A stretch of DNA of 64,000 nt from Desulfovibrio sp. G11 (lineage in GTDB: Bacteria > Desulfobacterota > Desulfovibrionia > Desulfovibrionales > Desulfovibrionaceae), in NCBI RefSeq assembly GCF_900243745.1, contig NZ_LT984798.1, forward strand, positions 2,688,001 to 2,752,000. Direction: 5' to 3'. The position numbers and the translations under genes were made by a program. Shown here one piece after another: positions 17,075 through 25,527 of this stretch. Below the pieces are notes generated by a model. It was not told the DNA's origin and did no database searches. It saw only the letters and a list, made by a program, of their open reading frames with translations. Every line of letters begins with the position of its first letter. Position 1 is the stretch's first letter.

Positions 17075-17902
17075 TTAAACGGCCCAGAACATGATGGCTA
17101 CTTTTGTCTGCACACTTTCATGCACGCGGCCGTCACGGCTGATTTTCACCAGTGTGCGGGTCAGGTTTTCTTTTTGCTGCGGGCTAAGTGGCCCCATACT
17201 TTCAAAGTAACGCAGATACATCAGTTCCGCCTCTTCAAGGCTGCTGTCGCTTTCCCATGCCCGGTCCATATATTCCACTTCGGGGTAATGGCCCATAAGC
17301 CAAAGAAGGTTGAAGGCACAATAAAAACTGCGGCTTATACGTTCTTTATGCGCATCCCAGTCAACGAGCGTCTTCAGGTGGTCACGAACCGAGTGGCGGG
17401 TATCAACCTGGCTTATCATGCAGCAATAGCCGCAGGAGGCGGCGATCATTTTTTCCAGAGCTGCCCGGTCGTTGACTGCCGGGGTTCTGGAGGCAAGAAC
17501 CAGCTGAAATTTTTTTCTCCAGCCCTGGTCGTCCAGATCCGCATGGCTCCAGTCCAGCACCTGAAAATGCGCGTTGGCGCAACCGTCCCGCGCAGCGTTT
17601 TCTTTGGCGAGTTCTACCATTTTAGGGGCTATGTCGAAGCCCTCCACGCTTCCCGCCAGCGAGGCCAGTTCCAGGGCGTGGCTGCCGGGACCGCAGCCGA
17701 TATCAAGTACGGCCCCCGACGGATCAAGCTGCGCCTTGCGGGCGATATGCCCCACAAGGAGGCGCCGGTGTTCGCGTGAAGCTTCGCGCCGGACGTGATC
17801 GTTGAACGAGGGCGCGCGTTTGTTCCAAAAATCTGCCATGCCGGTTCGTTCCGGCTGGTAGTCAACCCAAAGGTTTTCAAAGGTACGCATCGTTACAGGC
17901 AT
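17075..17902 (-). CDS. SAM-dependent class I methyltransferase
   Basis: This protein of about 275 residues should transfer a methyl group from S-adenosylmethionine to an unidentified acceptor. The SAM-binding motif I is clear (GAVLDIGCGPGSHALELA), followed by the acidic residue of motif II (SVEGFDIAPKMVELAKENAA) and FQVLDWSHADL. The N-terminus (ADFWNKRAPSFNDH) resembles the UbiE/Methyltransf_11-25 class. Two starts are possible, ATG 17902 (overlapping the upstream stop by 10 bases) and ATG 17890. Neither has a strong ribosome site. It is the third gene of a reverse-strand operon with FmdE-like and DUF364-like genes, which hints at a metal or cofactor role. Confidence 0.82.
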   Translation of the reverse strand: MPVTMRTFENLWVDYQPERTGMADFWNKRAPSFNDHVRREASREHRRLLVGHIARKAQLDPSGAVLDIGCGPGSHALELASLAGSVEGFDIAPKMVELAKENAARDGCANAHFQVLDWSHADLDDQGWRKKFQLVLASRTPAVNDRAALEKMIAASCGYCCMISQVDTRHSVRDHLKTLVDWDAHKERISRSFYCAFNLLWLMGHYPEVEYMDRAWESDSSLEEAELMYLRYFESMGPLSPQQKENLTRTLVKISRDGRVHESVQTKVAIMFWAV

Positions 17903-18666
17903 GATTCGGCCACCATATTTACCTTTTGGCCGCCCCGGGAAAAGATGGCTTCGCAATCGTCATCTTTGAGGGCGGCGGCTACTCCGGCAGCATCAACCAC
18001 AACCAGGCCCGAAAGGGAGCTTAGCCCGTGGGAGAAGAGCAGGGGATTCATTGGAGTACTCGGGCCGACCAGGCAAACCCTGGCTTTCGGGGTCAATTCC
18101 AGCAGCCTGGTGATGGTTTTGTTGATAAAGGTGGTGCCGGTAATAAAAACAAGGTCTTGGTGCGGCAAAATATATTCCGCTGCCGTATCCGGAAAGTCTC
18201 CCGGGCGGGGCTGGCGCTCAAGGATCGAAAGCTCACAGCGCTGCTGCAGCTGCGCAAGGCCGGGAAAATGCCCGATCACGGCCACTTTTTTACCGTTTGC
18301 CTCCGAAAGGAAAAAATCAAACGCATTCCCGTGGCAGCGGTCCAGCGCCGCGCGCAGCGGGCTTTGCTGTACAAGGGCCAGCGTGTTGTTGGCTGCGTTC
18401 AGGGCGGCAAGGCCGATGGAGGCGGCGTTGAAGTCCCACGACTTTACCTGCTCTGCCACCCGGCGCAAAGGCTGGCCCACGATATCATAGCGCGACTGGC
18501 AGGAATCGGCCATGCCCTGAGCAAGGGGAAAATGTTGCGCCAGGCCTATGCCGCCGCTATCTGACTCCAGCATGAGCCAATGTTTGCCGTAGGTAAATGC
18601 CTTGACCAGAGCAGTGTCGGGCACGGAGTCAAGCAATGCGTCATACAGAAACCAGCGGTCAGTCAT
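17893..18666 (-). CDS. DUF364-type putative heavy-metal-chelation protein
   Basis: This 257-residue cytoplasmic protein matches the DUF4213/DUF364 pattern. The N-terminal half contains FTYGKHWLMLESDSGGIGLA and IGLAALNAANN. The C-terminal half, Rossmann-like, contains KVAVIGHFPGLAQLQ, YILPHQDLVFITGTTFINKT, CLVGPSTPMNPLLFSHGL and a final FSRGGQKVNM. The family is named for putative metal chelation, and genes often sit beside molybdenum, tungsten or cobalamin-type metal transport. I chose ATG 18666 (MTDRWFLYDALLDSVP), which overlaps the FmdE-like stop, over an upstream start lying inside that gene. Confidence 0.78.
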   Translation of the reverse strand: MTDRWFLYDALLDSVPDTALVKAFTYGKHWLMLESDSGGIGLAQHFPLAQGMADSCQSRYDIVGQPLRRVAEQVKSWDFNAASIGLAALNAANNTLALVQQSPLRAALDRCHGNAFDFFLSEANGKKVAVIGHFPGLAQLQQRCELSILERQPRPGDFPDTAAEYILPHQDLVFITGTTFINKTITRLLELTPKARVCLVGPSTPMNPLLFSHGLSSLSGLVVVDAAGVAAALKDDDCEAIFSRGGQKVNMVAESCL

Positions 18667-19228
18667 GGCGGACCTCAAGGGGGCGATAGTAGGCGCCGTG
18701 AGCACAGGCGCGGCAGTAAGCCCTGCCGTTCTGCACAATTTCCTTACAGTCCAGTACGTCTTCGCCACAGGCAGCACAGGAGCATACGCGAACAGGCGGG
18801 CCGGGCTGTTCGCCCTCCGGCAGGTCTATATGTACCTCTTGCCATGAAAAAATATCATCGTCAGTGTATTTTTCCCAAAAGGCAATCTGCTCCTGTTTGG
18901 GGGCATGGTGGGGCGGGCGGTCGGAGGTGGTTACACAAACCCTGACAGCTCTGCCGCTTTTAAGGTCCAGAAAAGACATGGCGGTTTTGCCGTAACCATA
19001 AACTTTGACCCGTCTGCGCCCCAGGGTCACGCCTGTGACCACATAGGCGGCATCAGCCACGCACCTGTCTGTTTCCAGAAAAATAACAAGATCCCGCAGG
19101 TCATGTTCGGGCTTCAGGCCAAGCAGCTGCAGGGCCATAAGGGCCATACGGATGCCCAAAACCTGCCCGCTGCAAATATGACCGTGATACTTTTCAGCCT
19201 TTTCAAGAAATGGTGTGATGTTTGTCAT
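18659..19228 (-). CDS. FmdE-family protein with C-terminal zinc finger
   Basis: This 189-residue protein is related to subunit E of formylmethanofuran dehydrogenase, a molybdenum or tungsten enzyme system. The N-terminal FmdE domain has the conserved EKYHGHICSGQVLGIRMALM and later TDRCVADAAYVVTGVTLG and GYGKTAMSFLD. The C-terminus is a four-cysteine zinc finger (CSCAACGE, then YCRACAHG). I placed the start at ATG 19228 because the upstream extension is low-complexity and MTNITPFLEKAEKYHGH gives the family N-terminus. It leads the operon with the DUF364-like and methyltransferase genes. In bacteria without methanofuran the family role is unsettled, and a metal sensor or chaperone is plausible. 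Confidence 0.85.
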   Translation of the reverse strand: MTNITPFLEKAEKYHGHICSGQVLGIRMALMALQLLGLKPEHDLRDLVIFLETDRCVADAAYVVTGVTLGRRRVKVYGYGKTAMSFLDLKSGRAVRVCVTTSDRPPHHAPKQEQIAFWEKYTDDDIFSWQEVHIDLPEGEQPGPPVRVCSCAACGEDVLDCKEIVQNGRAYCRACAHGAYYRPLEVRHD

Positions 19229-19233
19229 GGTCT

Positions 19234-19405
19234 TACTATAGTGGTTATGTATGGTATTTTTTGAAAATGTATCCGCTGTTATGGATTGTGTCAATGTACT
19301 GTTGCAATATGCAATGCATTGTCTGTGCTGCTATGCGATTATTGTTAATGTAATATTTTTTTGGATTTCAATAGTCACGTTTTTACATTAATCGATACTA
19401 TAGTG
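19234..19405. promoter_or_regulatory. Pair of ACTATAGT palindromes upstream of the FmdE operon
   Basis: The 10-mer TACTATAGTG, with palindromic core ACTATAGT, occurs at 19234-19243, just upstream of the FmdE-like start, and again at 19396-19405, 162 bases away in the same orientation. Spaced operator pairs of this kind can support looping by a dimeric regulator. No regulator is identified. Confidence 0.3.
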
Positions 19406-19519
19406 TTCTCGGCAGTGGCATCTTGCTGCCGCCCTGTGCTCGCAGGGCAGGTATCAGGCTTCTGGCAAGGGTGCGGCAGCAGGCAAGGCTGTCAGCCCGC
19501 GCCGGAAAATCCTGCTTTT

Positions 19520-19562
19520 CCCAAAAAGGCCTCTTCCGTCTGGCGGAAGAGGCCTTTTTGGG
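19520..19562 (-). terminator. Strong hairpin terminator downstream of dctA
   Basis: A 19-base stem (arms 19520-19538 and 19544-19562, core GGCCTCTTCCG/CGGAAGAGGCC flanked by A5 and T5) has a 5-base loop. The internal A/T tracts make it usable in both directions. The natural client is reverse-strand dctA, whose stop lies 165 bases away. A second perfect 14-base stem, GCCCGGATCTGGCG/CGCCAGATCCGGGC, lies between them (19656-19669 with 19687-19700). Confidence 0.75.
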
Positions 19563-19727
19563 GGGGGAGCCTGGGAAAGCAGGTATGTTTTTTCGTTGCG
19601 GCGTGTCCGGCTTGGCGGCGTATGCTTACCGGGCAAAGCGGTTTCAGCCCTGCGCGCCCGGATCTGGCGAAAAGCGGCAATGTTTGCGCCAGATCCGGGC
19701 TGCTGCCGGAGGACAGTTATGCCGCGA

Positions 19728-21065
19728 TTACGAAGTCATGCTTGTTTCGCGCATAGCTGCCGGGCTTTCGCCCATATCTTCGTCTACAATCGTCTGTGTC
19801 TGTCCGGGGACTTTGTCCAGTTCCCGGCGCAGCTGCTCCTGATCAAGTTTGCCGGTTATTTTGGCAATGGTGATGGAGGCCACGCCGTTGCCGACCAGAT
19901 TGGTCAGCGCGCGCGCCTCGGACATGAAGCGGTCGATGCCGAAGATGATGGCAAGGCTTTCCGGGGGAATGCTGCTTACGGAGCTTATGGATCCGGCAAG
20001 TACGATAAAGCCGCCGCCAGTAACCGCCGCAGCACCCTTGGAAGAGATGATGAGGATGATGAGCAGTGTGAGCTGGTCGGCTGTGGTCAGAGCGGTGTTG
20101 GTGGCCTGCGCCAGAAATATGGCCGCCATGGTCAGGTATATGGCCGTTCCGTCAAGGTTGAAGGAATAGCCGGTGGGGATGACAAGATCGACCACGCTCT
20201 TTTGACAGCCCGCTTTTTCCATTTTGTAGAGCATGTTGGGCAAAACGGATTCTGAGGAAGACGTGCCGAGCACAATGAGCAGTTCCTCTTTGATATAGCG
20301 GATGAATTTGAAAATATTGAAGCCGGAATAGGTGGCCACAGCGCCGAGGACGAGAATGACGAAAAGAAGGCTGGTGAGATAGAAACAGAGGATCAGCTCA
20401 CCCAGGGAGACGACAGAGCCGAGTCCCTCTTTCCCGATGGTGAAGGCCATTGCGCCGAATGCGCCCACGGGAGCGACGCGCATGATGATGTTGATCAGCT
20501 TGAAAAGCGCTTCGGAAAAACTTTTGACGAAATCAAGCACCAACTGCCCCTTTTCCCCACTGAAATTCAGGGCAAAGGCGAAAAGGATGGCTATCATCAG
20601 AACCTGGAGTATTTCGCCACTGGTAAAGGCAGAAACAAAGGTGCTGGGGATGATATTCATCAAAAAGGCCGCGAGCGTCTGGTCTTTGGCCTTGCTGGCA
20701 TACTGGTCGGCGAGTCCCTTGGCGCTGGCGTCAAACGTGTTGACGTCAATATTCATGCCCACGCCCGGCTGCGCGATATTAACGACGACCATGCCTATTA
20801 TAAGGGCCAGCGTAGTCATGGTCATGAAATAGACAAGAGAGAGCCCGCCGATTTTGCCGACCGCTTTAAGGTCCTGCATGCCCGCAATACCGGTAACAAC
20901 AGTACAGAAGATCAGCGGGGCAATGACCATCTTGATGAGCTTGATGAAGCCGGCCCCCAGCGGCTGCATTTTTACTGCCAACTGCGGGTAAAAATGTCCA
21001 AGCAGAATGCCGATACAGATCGCAATTAAAACCTGAACATAAAGAATTTTCAGATACTTGAGCAT
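19728..21065 (-). CDS. dctA: C4-dicarboxylate symporter (DAACS family)
   Basis: This 445-residue inner-membrane carrier imports C4-dicarboxylates (fumarate, malate, succinate) with protons or sodium, useful for respiration or carbon supply. It has the N-terminus [20 protein letters not shown], the serine-rich re-entrant loop [14 protein letters not shown], the [14 protein letters not shown] motif and the C-terminal [18 protein letters not shown]. All are hallmarks of the DctA/GltP family and its substrate and cation sites. The sequence favours DctA over glutamate carriers, although GltP cannot be fully excluded. It is a single-gene unit with two hairpins downstream. Confidence 0.9.
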   Translation of the reverse strand: MLKYLKILYVQVLIAICIGILLGHFYPQLAVKMQPLGAGFIKLIKMVIAPLIFCTVVTGIAGMQDLKAVGKIGGLSLVYFMTMTTLALIIGMVVVNIAQPGVGMNIDVNTFDASAKGLADQYASKAKDQTLAAFLMNIIPSTFVSAFTSGEILQVLMIAILFAFALNFSGEKGQLVLDFVKSFSEALFKLINIIMRVAPVGAFGAMAFTIGKEGLGSVVSLGELILCFYLTSLLFVILVLGAVATYSGFNIFKFIRYIKEELLIVLGTSSSESVLPNMLYKMEKAGCQKSVVDLVIPTGYSFNLDGTAIYLTMAAIFLAQATNTALTTADQLTLLIILIISSKGAAAVTGGGFIVLAGSISSVSSIPPESLAIIFGIDRFMSEARALTNLVGNGVASITIAKITGKLDQEQLRRELDKVPGQTQTIVDEDMGESPAAMRETSMTS

Positions 21066-21229
21066 AAGTCCACCTTTGGCTTGAGCGTGCGCAAGCGCAA
21101 CCGGCTGAAAGCTGCAATGGGTTCAGGACAGGTCTTGCGGTCCCTGTGCGAAGGATGTCGCTACAGATGGCCGCCGCTAAGGGCGGCAAAACCGGAAGCT
21201 GTCTGCCACAAGTGCGTTGGTGGGTTTGC

Positions 21230-21649
21230 TCAGGCGGTAGGAGCGCGGACAGGTGGGGGGCTTTCCTGGAATTTACGCTTGTCCGGCAAGTGGAGGCTGT
21301 TTGCCGGGGCAGGACTTCCGGGGTTGGTGTAGGGAATGGTTTGAAGAAAATAGGAAATAAGCTGATCAGGTTGTGAGGAATGGTTGGCGTCATGCTTGAT
21401 CCGCTCAGGCAGTATGGCGCCAAGGCGGGGATATTCATACGGAGCAGGTCCCGCCTCAGCAGGCAGGCCGTGTTCGTTCTGGAGCGGGGCTTGAAGACTT
21501 TGTACCGGCAGGAAACGGTCGGCGGAATGGCGGTTGTGTTCGTGGAGCACGCCAAAGGCATGGGCATGGCCGATGCCCAGATCCTTCCCCCACTCCATAT
21601 GAAGGGCTGCCATAAAAATAATCAAAAGAAAGGTAATTTTTTTAAGCAT
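21230..21649 (-). CDS. Hypothetical small secreted protein
   Basis: This 139-residue open frame begins with a plausible signal peptide (MLKKITFLLIIFMAALHMEW...GIGHAHA) preceded by AAAGGG. The mature part is His- and Pro-rich (HAFGVLHEHNRHSADRFLP, PDQLISYFLQTI) with no family I recognise. An upstream in-frame start would lie inside the adjacent IS30 copy, so the ATG at 21649 is preferred. IS30 copy B begins only 42 bases upstream, so its native promoter was probably replaced. It may be a real gene of the dctA neighbourhood or a chance frame. Confidence 0.45.
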   Translation of the reverse strand: MLKKITFLLIIFMAALHMEWGKDLGIGHAHAFGVLHEHNRHSADRFLPVQSLQAPLQNEHGLPAEAGPAPYEYPRLGAILPERIKHDANHSSQPDQLISYFLQTIPYTNPGSPAPANSLHLPDKRKFQESPPPVRAPTA

Positions 21650-21690
21650 TGTGCACCCTTTCAATGATTTTTTAATGCGCCTTTTATCTT

Positions 21691-22471
21691 TGGCGGATTC
21701 AACTTGCAAGTGCAACACCCTCAAGGTTGAATGAAAAGGCAAGGTGGTATAGCACTTTAGCCTCTCCATCCAACCAAAGATTGAGGGGCGTATGGGCTAT
21801 GCACACCTTGCCAGGGAAGAACGGTACTACATCTGCCAGGCAGTGAAAAGTGGAACGTCACTGAGGGCCATAGCCAAAGCGATAGGCCGTAGCGTCTCAA
21901 CTGTAAGCCGCGAACTTGCGCGAAATACCGGGGCGCGTGGCTACCGCTACAGGCAGGCACACAAGCGCAGTCAGAAAAGGCAGACCAGTAAAGGGAAGAA
22001 GCGCATTGGCCTTGAGGTATGGACGTATGTTGAACAGTGTCTGCACCAGGACTTCAGTCCGGAGCAAATCTCTGGAGTTCTCAAACGCAAAGGTTTTGCC
22101 CTCAGTCATGAATGGATTTACCAGTACATTCTGGCGGACAAAAGGCGAGGAGGGACGCTGCACAGCCATTTGCGCTGCCAGCGCAAATGCAAACGACGAT
22201 ATGGCAAACCTGACAGACGAGGTCAAATCAAGGGGCGTATCAGCATAGACACACGGCCGCCTATTGTTGACGAGCGTTCGCGCCTTGGTGACTGGGAGGC
22301 TGATACCGTTGAAGGGAGTAAAGGAGGCCCCGTTTTGGTAACACTAGCAGAGCGTAAAAGCCGTCTTTTCCTGTTTGGCAAGGCTCCCAACAAAAGCGCC
22401 AGCGAAGTAAGGCGGGTCATTGAAGGACTCTTGACACCCATTAAGGACTTTGTTCAGACTATTACCTATGA
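21691..22471 (+). mobile_element. IS30-family insertion sequence, copy B (truncated)
   Basis: The left terminal repeat (TGGCGGATTCAACTTGCAAG from 21691) and about 780 bases are present. The 3' third, including the other inverted repeat, is absent, because at 22471 the sequence runs directly into the end of ISL3 copy B. The missing IS30 part does not reappear on the far side of ISL3, so this is a deletion junction and not a simple nested insertion. Confidence 0.92.
21792..22471 (+). pseudogene. IS30-family transposase, 3'-truncated (copy B)
   Basis: The frame matches the intact copies through the first catalytic Asp (DWEADTVEG) and breaks at TITY, just before the second catalytic Asp (DNGKEF). 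It then reads into ISL3 terminal sequence. Two of three catalytic residues are lost, so it is inactive. Its substitutions (ADKRRGG, DTRPPIVDERS) match copy C, not copy A. Confidence 0.93.
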
Positions 22472-23798
22472 GGTTCTTCCGGGTTTTCCGTGGGTAACCC
22501 CTGTCAGGAACTGGCCGGGTAGAGGTTTAGACCGCCACAGAAGAAGTAGATGGCTGTCTTGAAATGCTCCCGGTTCCTATAACCGCAAGCCTTCCTCTTG
22601 ATGGCCATGATCTTGCTGTTGAGGCCCTCGGCCACGCCGTTGGTGATCCTGTGGCGGCAGAAGGTCAGGATGTTCTCAAGATGTCTCTGAATCAGTCCGC
22701 CCACTTTGCGCATTGGGGCAAGATCTGACCTGTTCACCCAGACCAGCCATCGCTTCACAAAACGTCTGGCCCATCCCGTGCTCAGGTACTTCCAGACGTC
22801 GTTCAGGCTTTCCTTCATGGCCCAGGCCTTGGCCACCTTGAGGTTCGCTGTCTTCAAGGCCTCCAGGGCTGGCCGGTGTTTGTCCGGCAGATTCTCCTCC
22901 CGGTATAGCCAGAGGAATTTCGTGCCCTTGAGTCGATGGTCATCCTGACTTGTGAGTTCGCGGTGCTCTTGCTTGCGTACCCGGTCCACAGCCTCGCCTA
23001 CGTGTTTCATGACGTGGAACCGATCGTGAACGATTTTCCCCGCCGCGTCCGGCACATGTTTGAGCGTAGCTTTAAAATAGGGCTCCCACATGTCCATGGC
23101 CACGGCCTTGATCCGCTCCAACTGCGCCTTGGTGAACTGAAGGTAGTACCCCTCAAGGCTTTCGGCCTTACGCTCGTCGGCCACATACTCCACCGTGCTG
23201 CCGATCAGATCACAAACCACGGTCACATAGTCGTGCCCCTTGCGGAATGCCTTCTCGTCAACGCCAAGATACCGCGAGGGATTCGATTGCTTGCGCTCCC
23301 GGCCCCGGCGCACCGCCCTTTCCATGACACCCCATGCTTCGTCCCAGGTGATGCGCAGGATGCGCCGCGCTCCTGTTACGGTGGCGCACTCGGTCAGCAC
23401 GTCGATGATCAATCGCTCCATCAATATGGTGAAACGTGCCTTGGACTCGGCCCAAGGCACGTTGACCTGAAGGACGCCATGCTCGGGGCAGTCCACTCGG
23501 GGAATCCGAGCATGCAGGAACGTCTTGAACTGGCACGTGTCCAGATGGCGCCAGACACGAGGCTCGGCATGGTCGCGGCAAGCCAGCTCTCGACCACAAG
23601 TAGGGCAAAACCAGCGAACACCAGGACCATGCTCCACGCGGATGTCTACCCGACCTTCCGCCGTGTCCAGTTCAACAGCCTCAACAAACCAGGGCTCGGT
23701 CAGCCCGAGAATCCGAAAATATAGGTCCGTATCCTTCATTGGTGCCCTCCGGGAAGGACATTAGCAGATCAGCTACCCACGGAAAACCCGGAAGAGCC
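22472..23798 (-). mobile_element. ISL3-family insertion sequence, copy B
   Basis: This is a complete 1327-base element with the same 25-base ends as copy A, in the opposite orientation. The flanking 8-mers differ (ACCTATGA left, AAATTTGT right), so there is no target duplication. The left neighbour is truncated IS30 and the right neighbour is a cas3-like remnant. The missing duplication and the loss of sequence on both sides point to an IS-associated deletion or recombination between ISL3 copies. Confidence 0.94.
22504..23739 (-). CDS. ISL3-family transposase (copy B)
   Basis: This 411-residue transposase is identical in protein sequence to copy A at 14063-15298, including the zinc-binding N-terminus and the DDE core motifs (YLGVDEKAFRKGHDYVTVV, GVAEGLNSKIMAIKRKA). 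It reads away from the cas operon. It is intact and probably functional. Confidence 0.96.
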   Translation of the reverse strand: MKDTDLYFRILGLTEPWFVEAVELDTAEGRVDIRVEHGPGVRWFCPTCGRELACRDHAEPRVWRHLDTCQFKTFLHARIPRVDCPEHGVLQVNVPWAESKARFTILMERLIIDVLTECATVTGARRILRITWDEAWGVMERAVRRGRERKQSNPSRYLGVDEKAFRKGHDYVTVVCDLIGSTVEYVADERKAESLEGYYLQFTKAQLERIKAVAMDMWEPYFKATLKHVPDAAGKIVHDRFHVMKHVGEAVDRVRKQEHRELTSQDDHRLKGTKFLWLYREENLPDKHRPALEALKTANLKVAKAWAMKESLNDVWKYLSTGWARRFVKRWLVWVNRSDLAPMRKVGGLIQRHLENILTFCRHRITNGVAEGLNSKIMAIKRKACGYRNREHFKTAIYFFCGGLNLYPASS

Positions 23799-23800
23799 AA

Positions 23801-23902
23801 ATTTGTGATGATGGAAACCTGATCCTCCCTTGCCTCAAGAACTCTGCACCACCACACTGGGATAAGGAACTGGGCATCATATGGCCCAAGCAAAGGAAGT
23901 AA
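23801..23902 (+). pseudogene. Remnant of cas3 C-terminus (last about 33 codons)
   Basis: Immediately beyond the ISL3 end an open frame runs without a start codon to a TAA at 23900-23902, two bases before the cas8e ATG. It encodes ICDDGNLILPCLKNSAPPHW and then DKELGIIWPKQRK. The pattern of a short Trp-Asp-x-x-Leu-Gly stretch near the end, and the position directly upstream of cas8e, are those expected for the end of a type I-E Cas3 helicase-nuclease. The identification rests on position and weak similarity, and I could not align it. Confidence 0.6.
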
Positions 23903-23904
23903 TC

Positions 23905-25527
23905 ATGAACCTTGTGTCAGATCAGTGGATACCTGTACTGGACAACAGCGGGCAGCACCAGCTTGTCAACCTGCGTGAGGCCCTCTGCGAAGGGGCGCAA
24001 TGGCGCGATCTGGCCGTACGCCCACACGAGAGGGTGGCCCTGATGCGCCTGCTGCTGTGCATTGCCCATGCTGCGCTCAATGGCCCGTCTCGGGAAGACT
24101 GGTCCCGCGTACCCCAACTGCTGCCGGATGCCGTCGCTGCGTATCTGCAGAAATGGCAGGATAGTTTTGACCTGTTCCACCCCCAAAAGCCCTTCTTACA
24201 GATTTCCGGCCTTAAAGCGGCAAGTAAAAAAACAAAACGGACTGAAGATGATGAAGGCCCCCTTGTCAAAGCCAGCAAGCTGGATTTTACCCTGGCCACA
24301 GGCAATCAGAGTACCCACTTTGACCATGAGGGCAGTTTGGCGCAGCGGTCGGCAGAGCAGGCATTGCCTGCCCTGAACCTTTTGTCTTACCTGTGCTTCA
24401 GCCCCGGCGGCCTCATTGGAACCGTAGTCTGGAACAACCATGTTACCGCGCGAAGTTCCAGCGACGGTCCCTGCGCTGTGGGCTCCATGACGCATACGTT
24501 CTGGCGGGGCGCAAATGTGCTCCAGACCCTGCACCTCAACATGTGTGCCCGAGATGACATCGAGCGGCGACTGGCAAGTATTCCCGAGGCCGGCTGGGGA
24601 AAGCCTGTGTGGGAACAAATGCCTGTAAGCTTTGATGATGCAAATGCATGGCGCAACGCAACCCATACGTATCTGGGGCGTTTGACCCCGCTTTCACGCC
24701 TTGTGCTGTTTCAGCGTGGCGCTTCAGGCATGACTCTTGGCGCAGGGCCGGTTTTTCCCAATTTTAACAATGCCAAGGCTCCCTATGTGGAAGAACCAAC
24801 TTCCACAATCATCCTCAGGGGCAAGGACAACAAACAGACACGGGCGCTTTTGCCTGTTACACCGGGCAAGGCGCTCTGGCGCGAACTGCACGCCCTTGTG
24901 GCACATCGCAACAAGGACGATGTGGGGGGATTCTGGGCTGCGGCTTTAGCCAGCGCTGAAGGTGCATCTGGCAGGGATATGGTTGTGGCGGGCATGGCGA
25001 GAGATCAGGCCGAAGTCGTGGACACCCTTGAATCCGTTTACCACATACCGCAAGCCATGCAAAAAACTCCAGGGCAACTGGTTTACGGGCAGGGGGTACA
25101 ATACGCCGAAGACATGTCCCGTAAACTGGGCTGGGCTGTGGATACGTACCGTGAAAAAGTGGACGGAGGGTGGGCAGGCAGGCTCAAAGGGGCTGGAGCA
25201 GGTAAGGTGGAGTTGTTGATCAAGCTTCGTCAAAAAGCCTTCACACTGTACTGGACAGCAGCTGAGCAGAGCCTGCCCCTGCTGTTCGCCTGTGTGGAAA
25301 GTCTGGGCAGTGATGCTTTTCCTGTAGCGCAAAAGGCGTGGCAAAAAGCGCTGTTTGTCGCAGCTCGCAAGGCATATTCCTCCATCTGCGCACCGCAAAC
25401 CCCGAGACAGCACAGAGCCTTTGCCCTTGGCCTTGCCAGGCTCTGCAAACCAGTTGCGACAGCAGCTTCACCAAATATGGCTTCTGAAATTTCTTCCGAT
25501 ACATTCCATGAGGAGGACGACGAATGA
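23905..25527 (+). CDS. cas8e: Type I-E Cascade large subunit Cas8e (Cse1/CasA)
   Basis: This 540-residue large subunit of Cascade recognises the PAM and recruits Cas3. It opens MNLVSDQWIPVLDNSGQ, the typical Cse1 start (LxxxxWIPV), followed by VNLREALCEGAQWRDLAVRP. Further family features are FDLFHPQKPFLQI, LNLLSYLCFSPGGLIG, THTFWRGANVLQTLHLNM, and YLGRLTPLSRLVLF. The start at 23905 is preferred over an ATG 24 bases upstream because AAGGAAG precedes it and it follows the upstream remnant stop. It overlaps cse2 by 4 bases. Native promoter sequence upstream is reduced to about 100 bases next to an IS end. Confidence 0.93.
   Translation: MNLVSDQWIPVLDNSGQHQLVNLREALCEGAQWRDLAVRPHERVALMRLLLCIAHAALNGPSREDWSRVPQLLPDAVAAYLQKWQDSFDLFHPQKPFLQISGLKAASKKTKRTEDDEGPLVKASKLDFTLATGNQSTHFDHEGSLAQRSAEQALPALNLLSYLCFSPGGLIGTVVWNNHVTARSSSDGPCAVGSMTHTFWRGANVLQTLHLNMCARDDIERRLASIPEAGWGKPVWEQMPVSFDDANAWRNATHTYLGRLTPLSRLVLFQRGASGMTLGAGPVFPNFNNAKAPYVEEPTSTIILRGKDNKQTRALLPVTPGKALWRELHALVAHRNKDDVGGFWAAALASAEGASGRDMVVAGMARDQAEVVDTLESVYHIPQAMQKTPGQLVYGQGVQYAEDMSRKLGWAVDTYREKVDGGWAGRLKGAGAGKVELLIKLRQKAFTLYWTAAEQSLPLLFACVESLGSDAFPVAQKAWQKALFVAARKAYSSICAPQTPRQHRAFALGLARLCKPVATAASPNMASEISSDTFHEEDDE

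Larger units (their letters stand above)
19229..19727. other. Promoter region of the FmdE operon and 3' region of dctA
   Basis: No gene is seen in these 499 bases. The FmdE-proximal half is AT-rich and carries two identical palindromes TACTATAGTG (19234-19243 and 19396-19405). The dctA-proximal half is GC-rich and carries two large hairpins annotated separately. Confidence 0.5.

Noticed and set aside
22936..23724. Open frame of 262 codons antisense to the ISL3 transposase (also in copy A)
   Set aside because: It occurs in both ISL3 copies only because the sequence is identical; no features of a real protein.
14004..23798. Inversion between the two ISL3 copies
   Set aside because: Copy A still has perfect matching 8-base duplications on both sides, which an inversion through the two copies would have separated.
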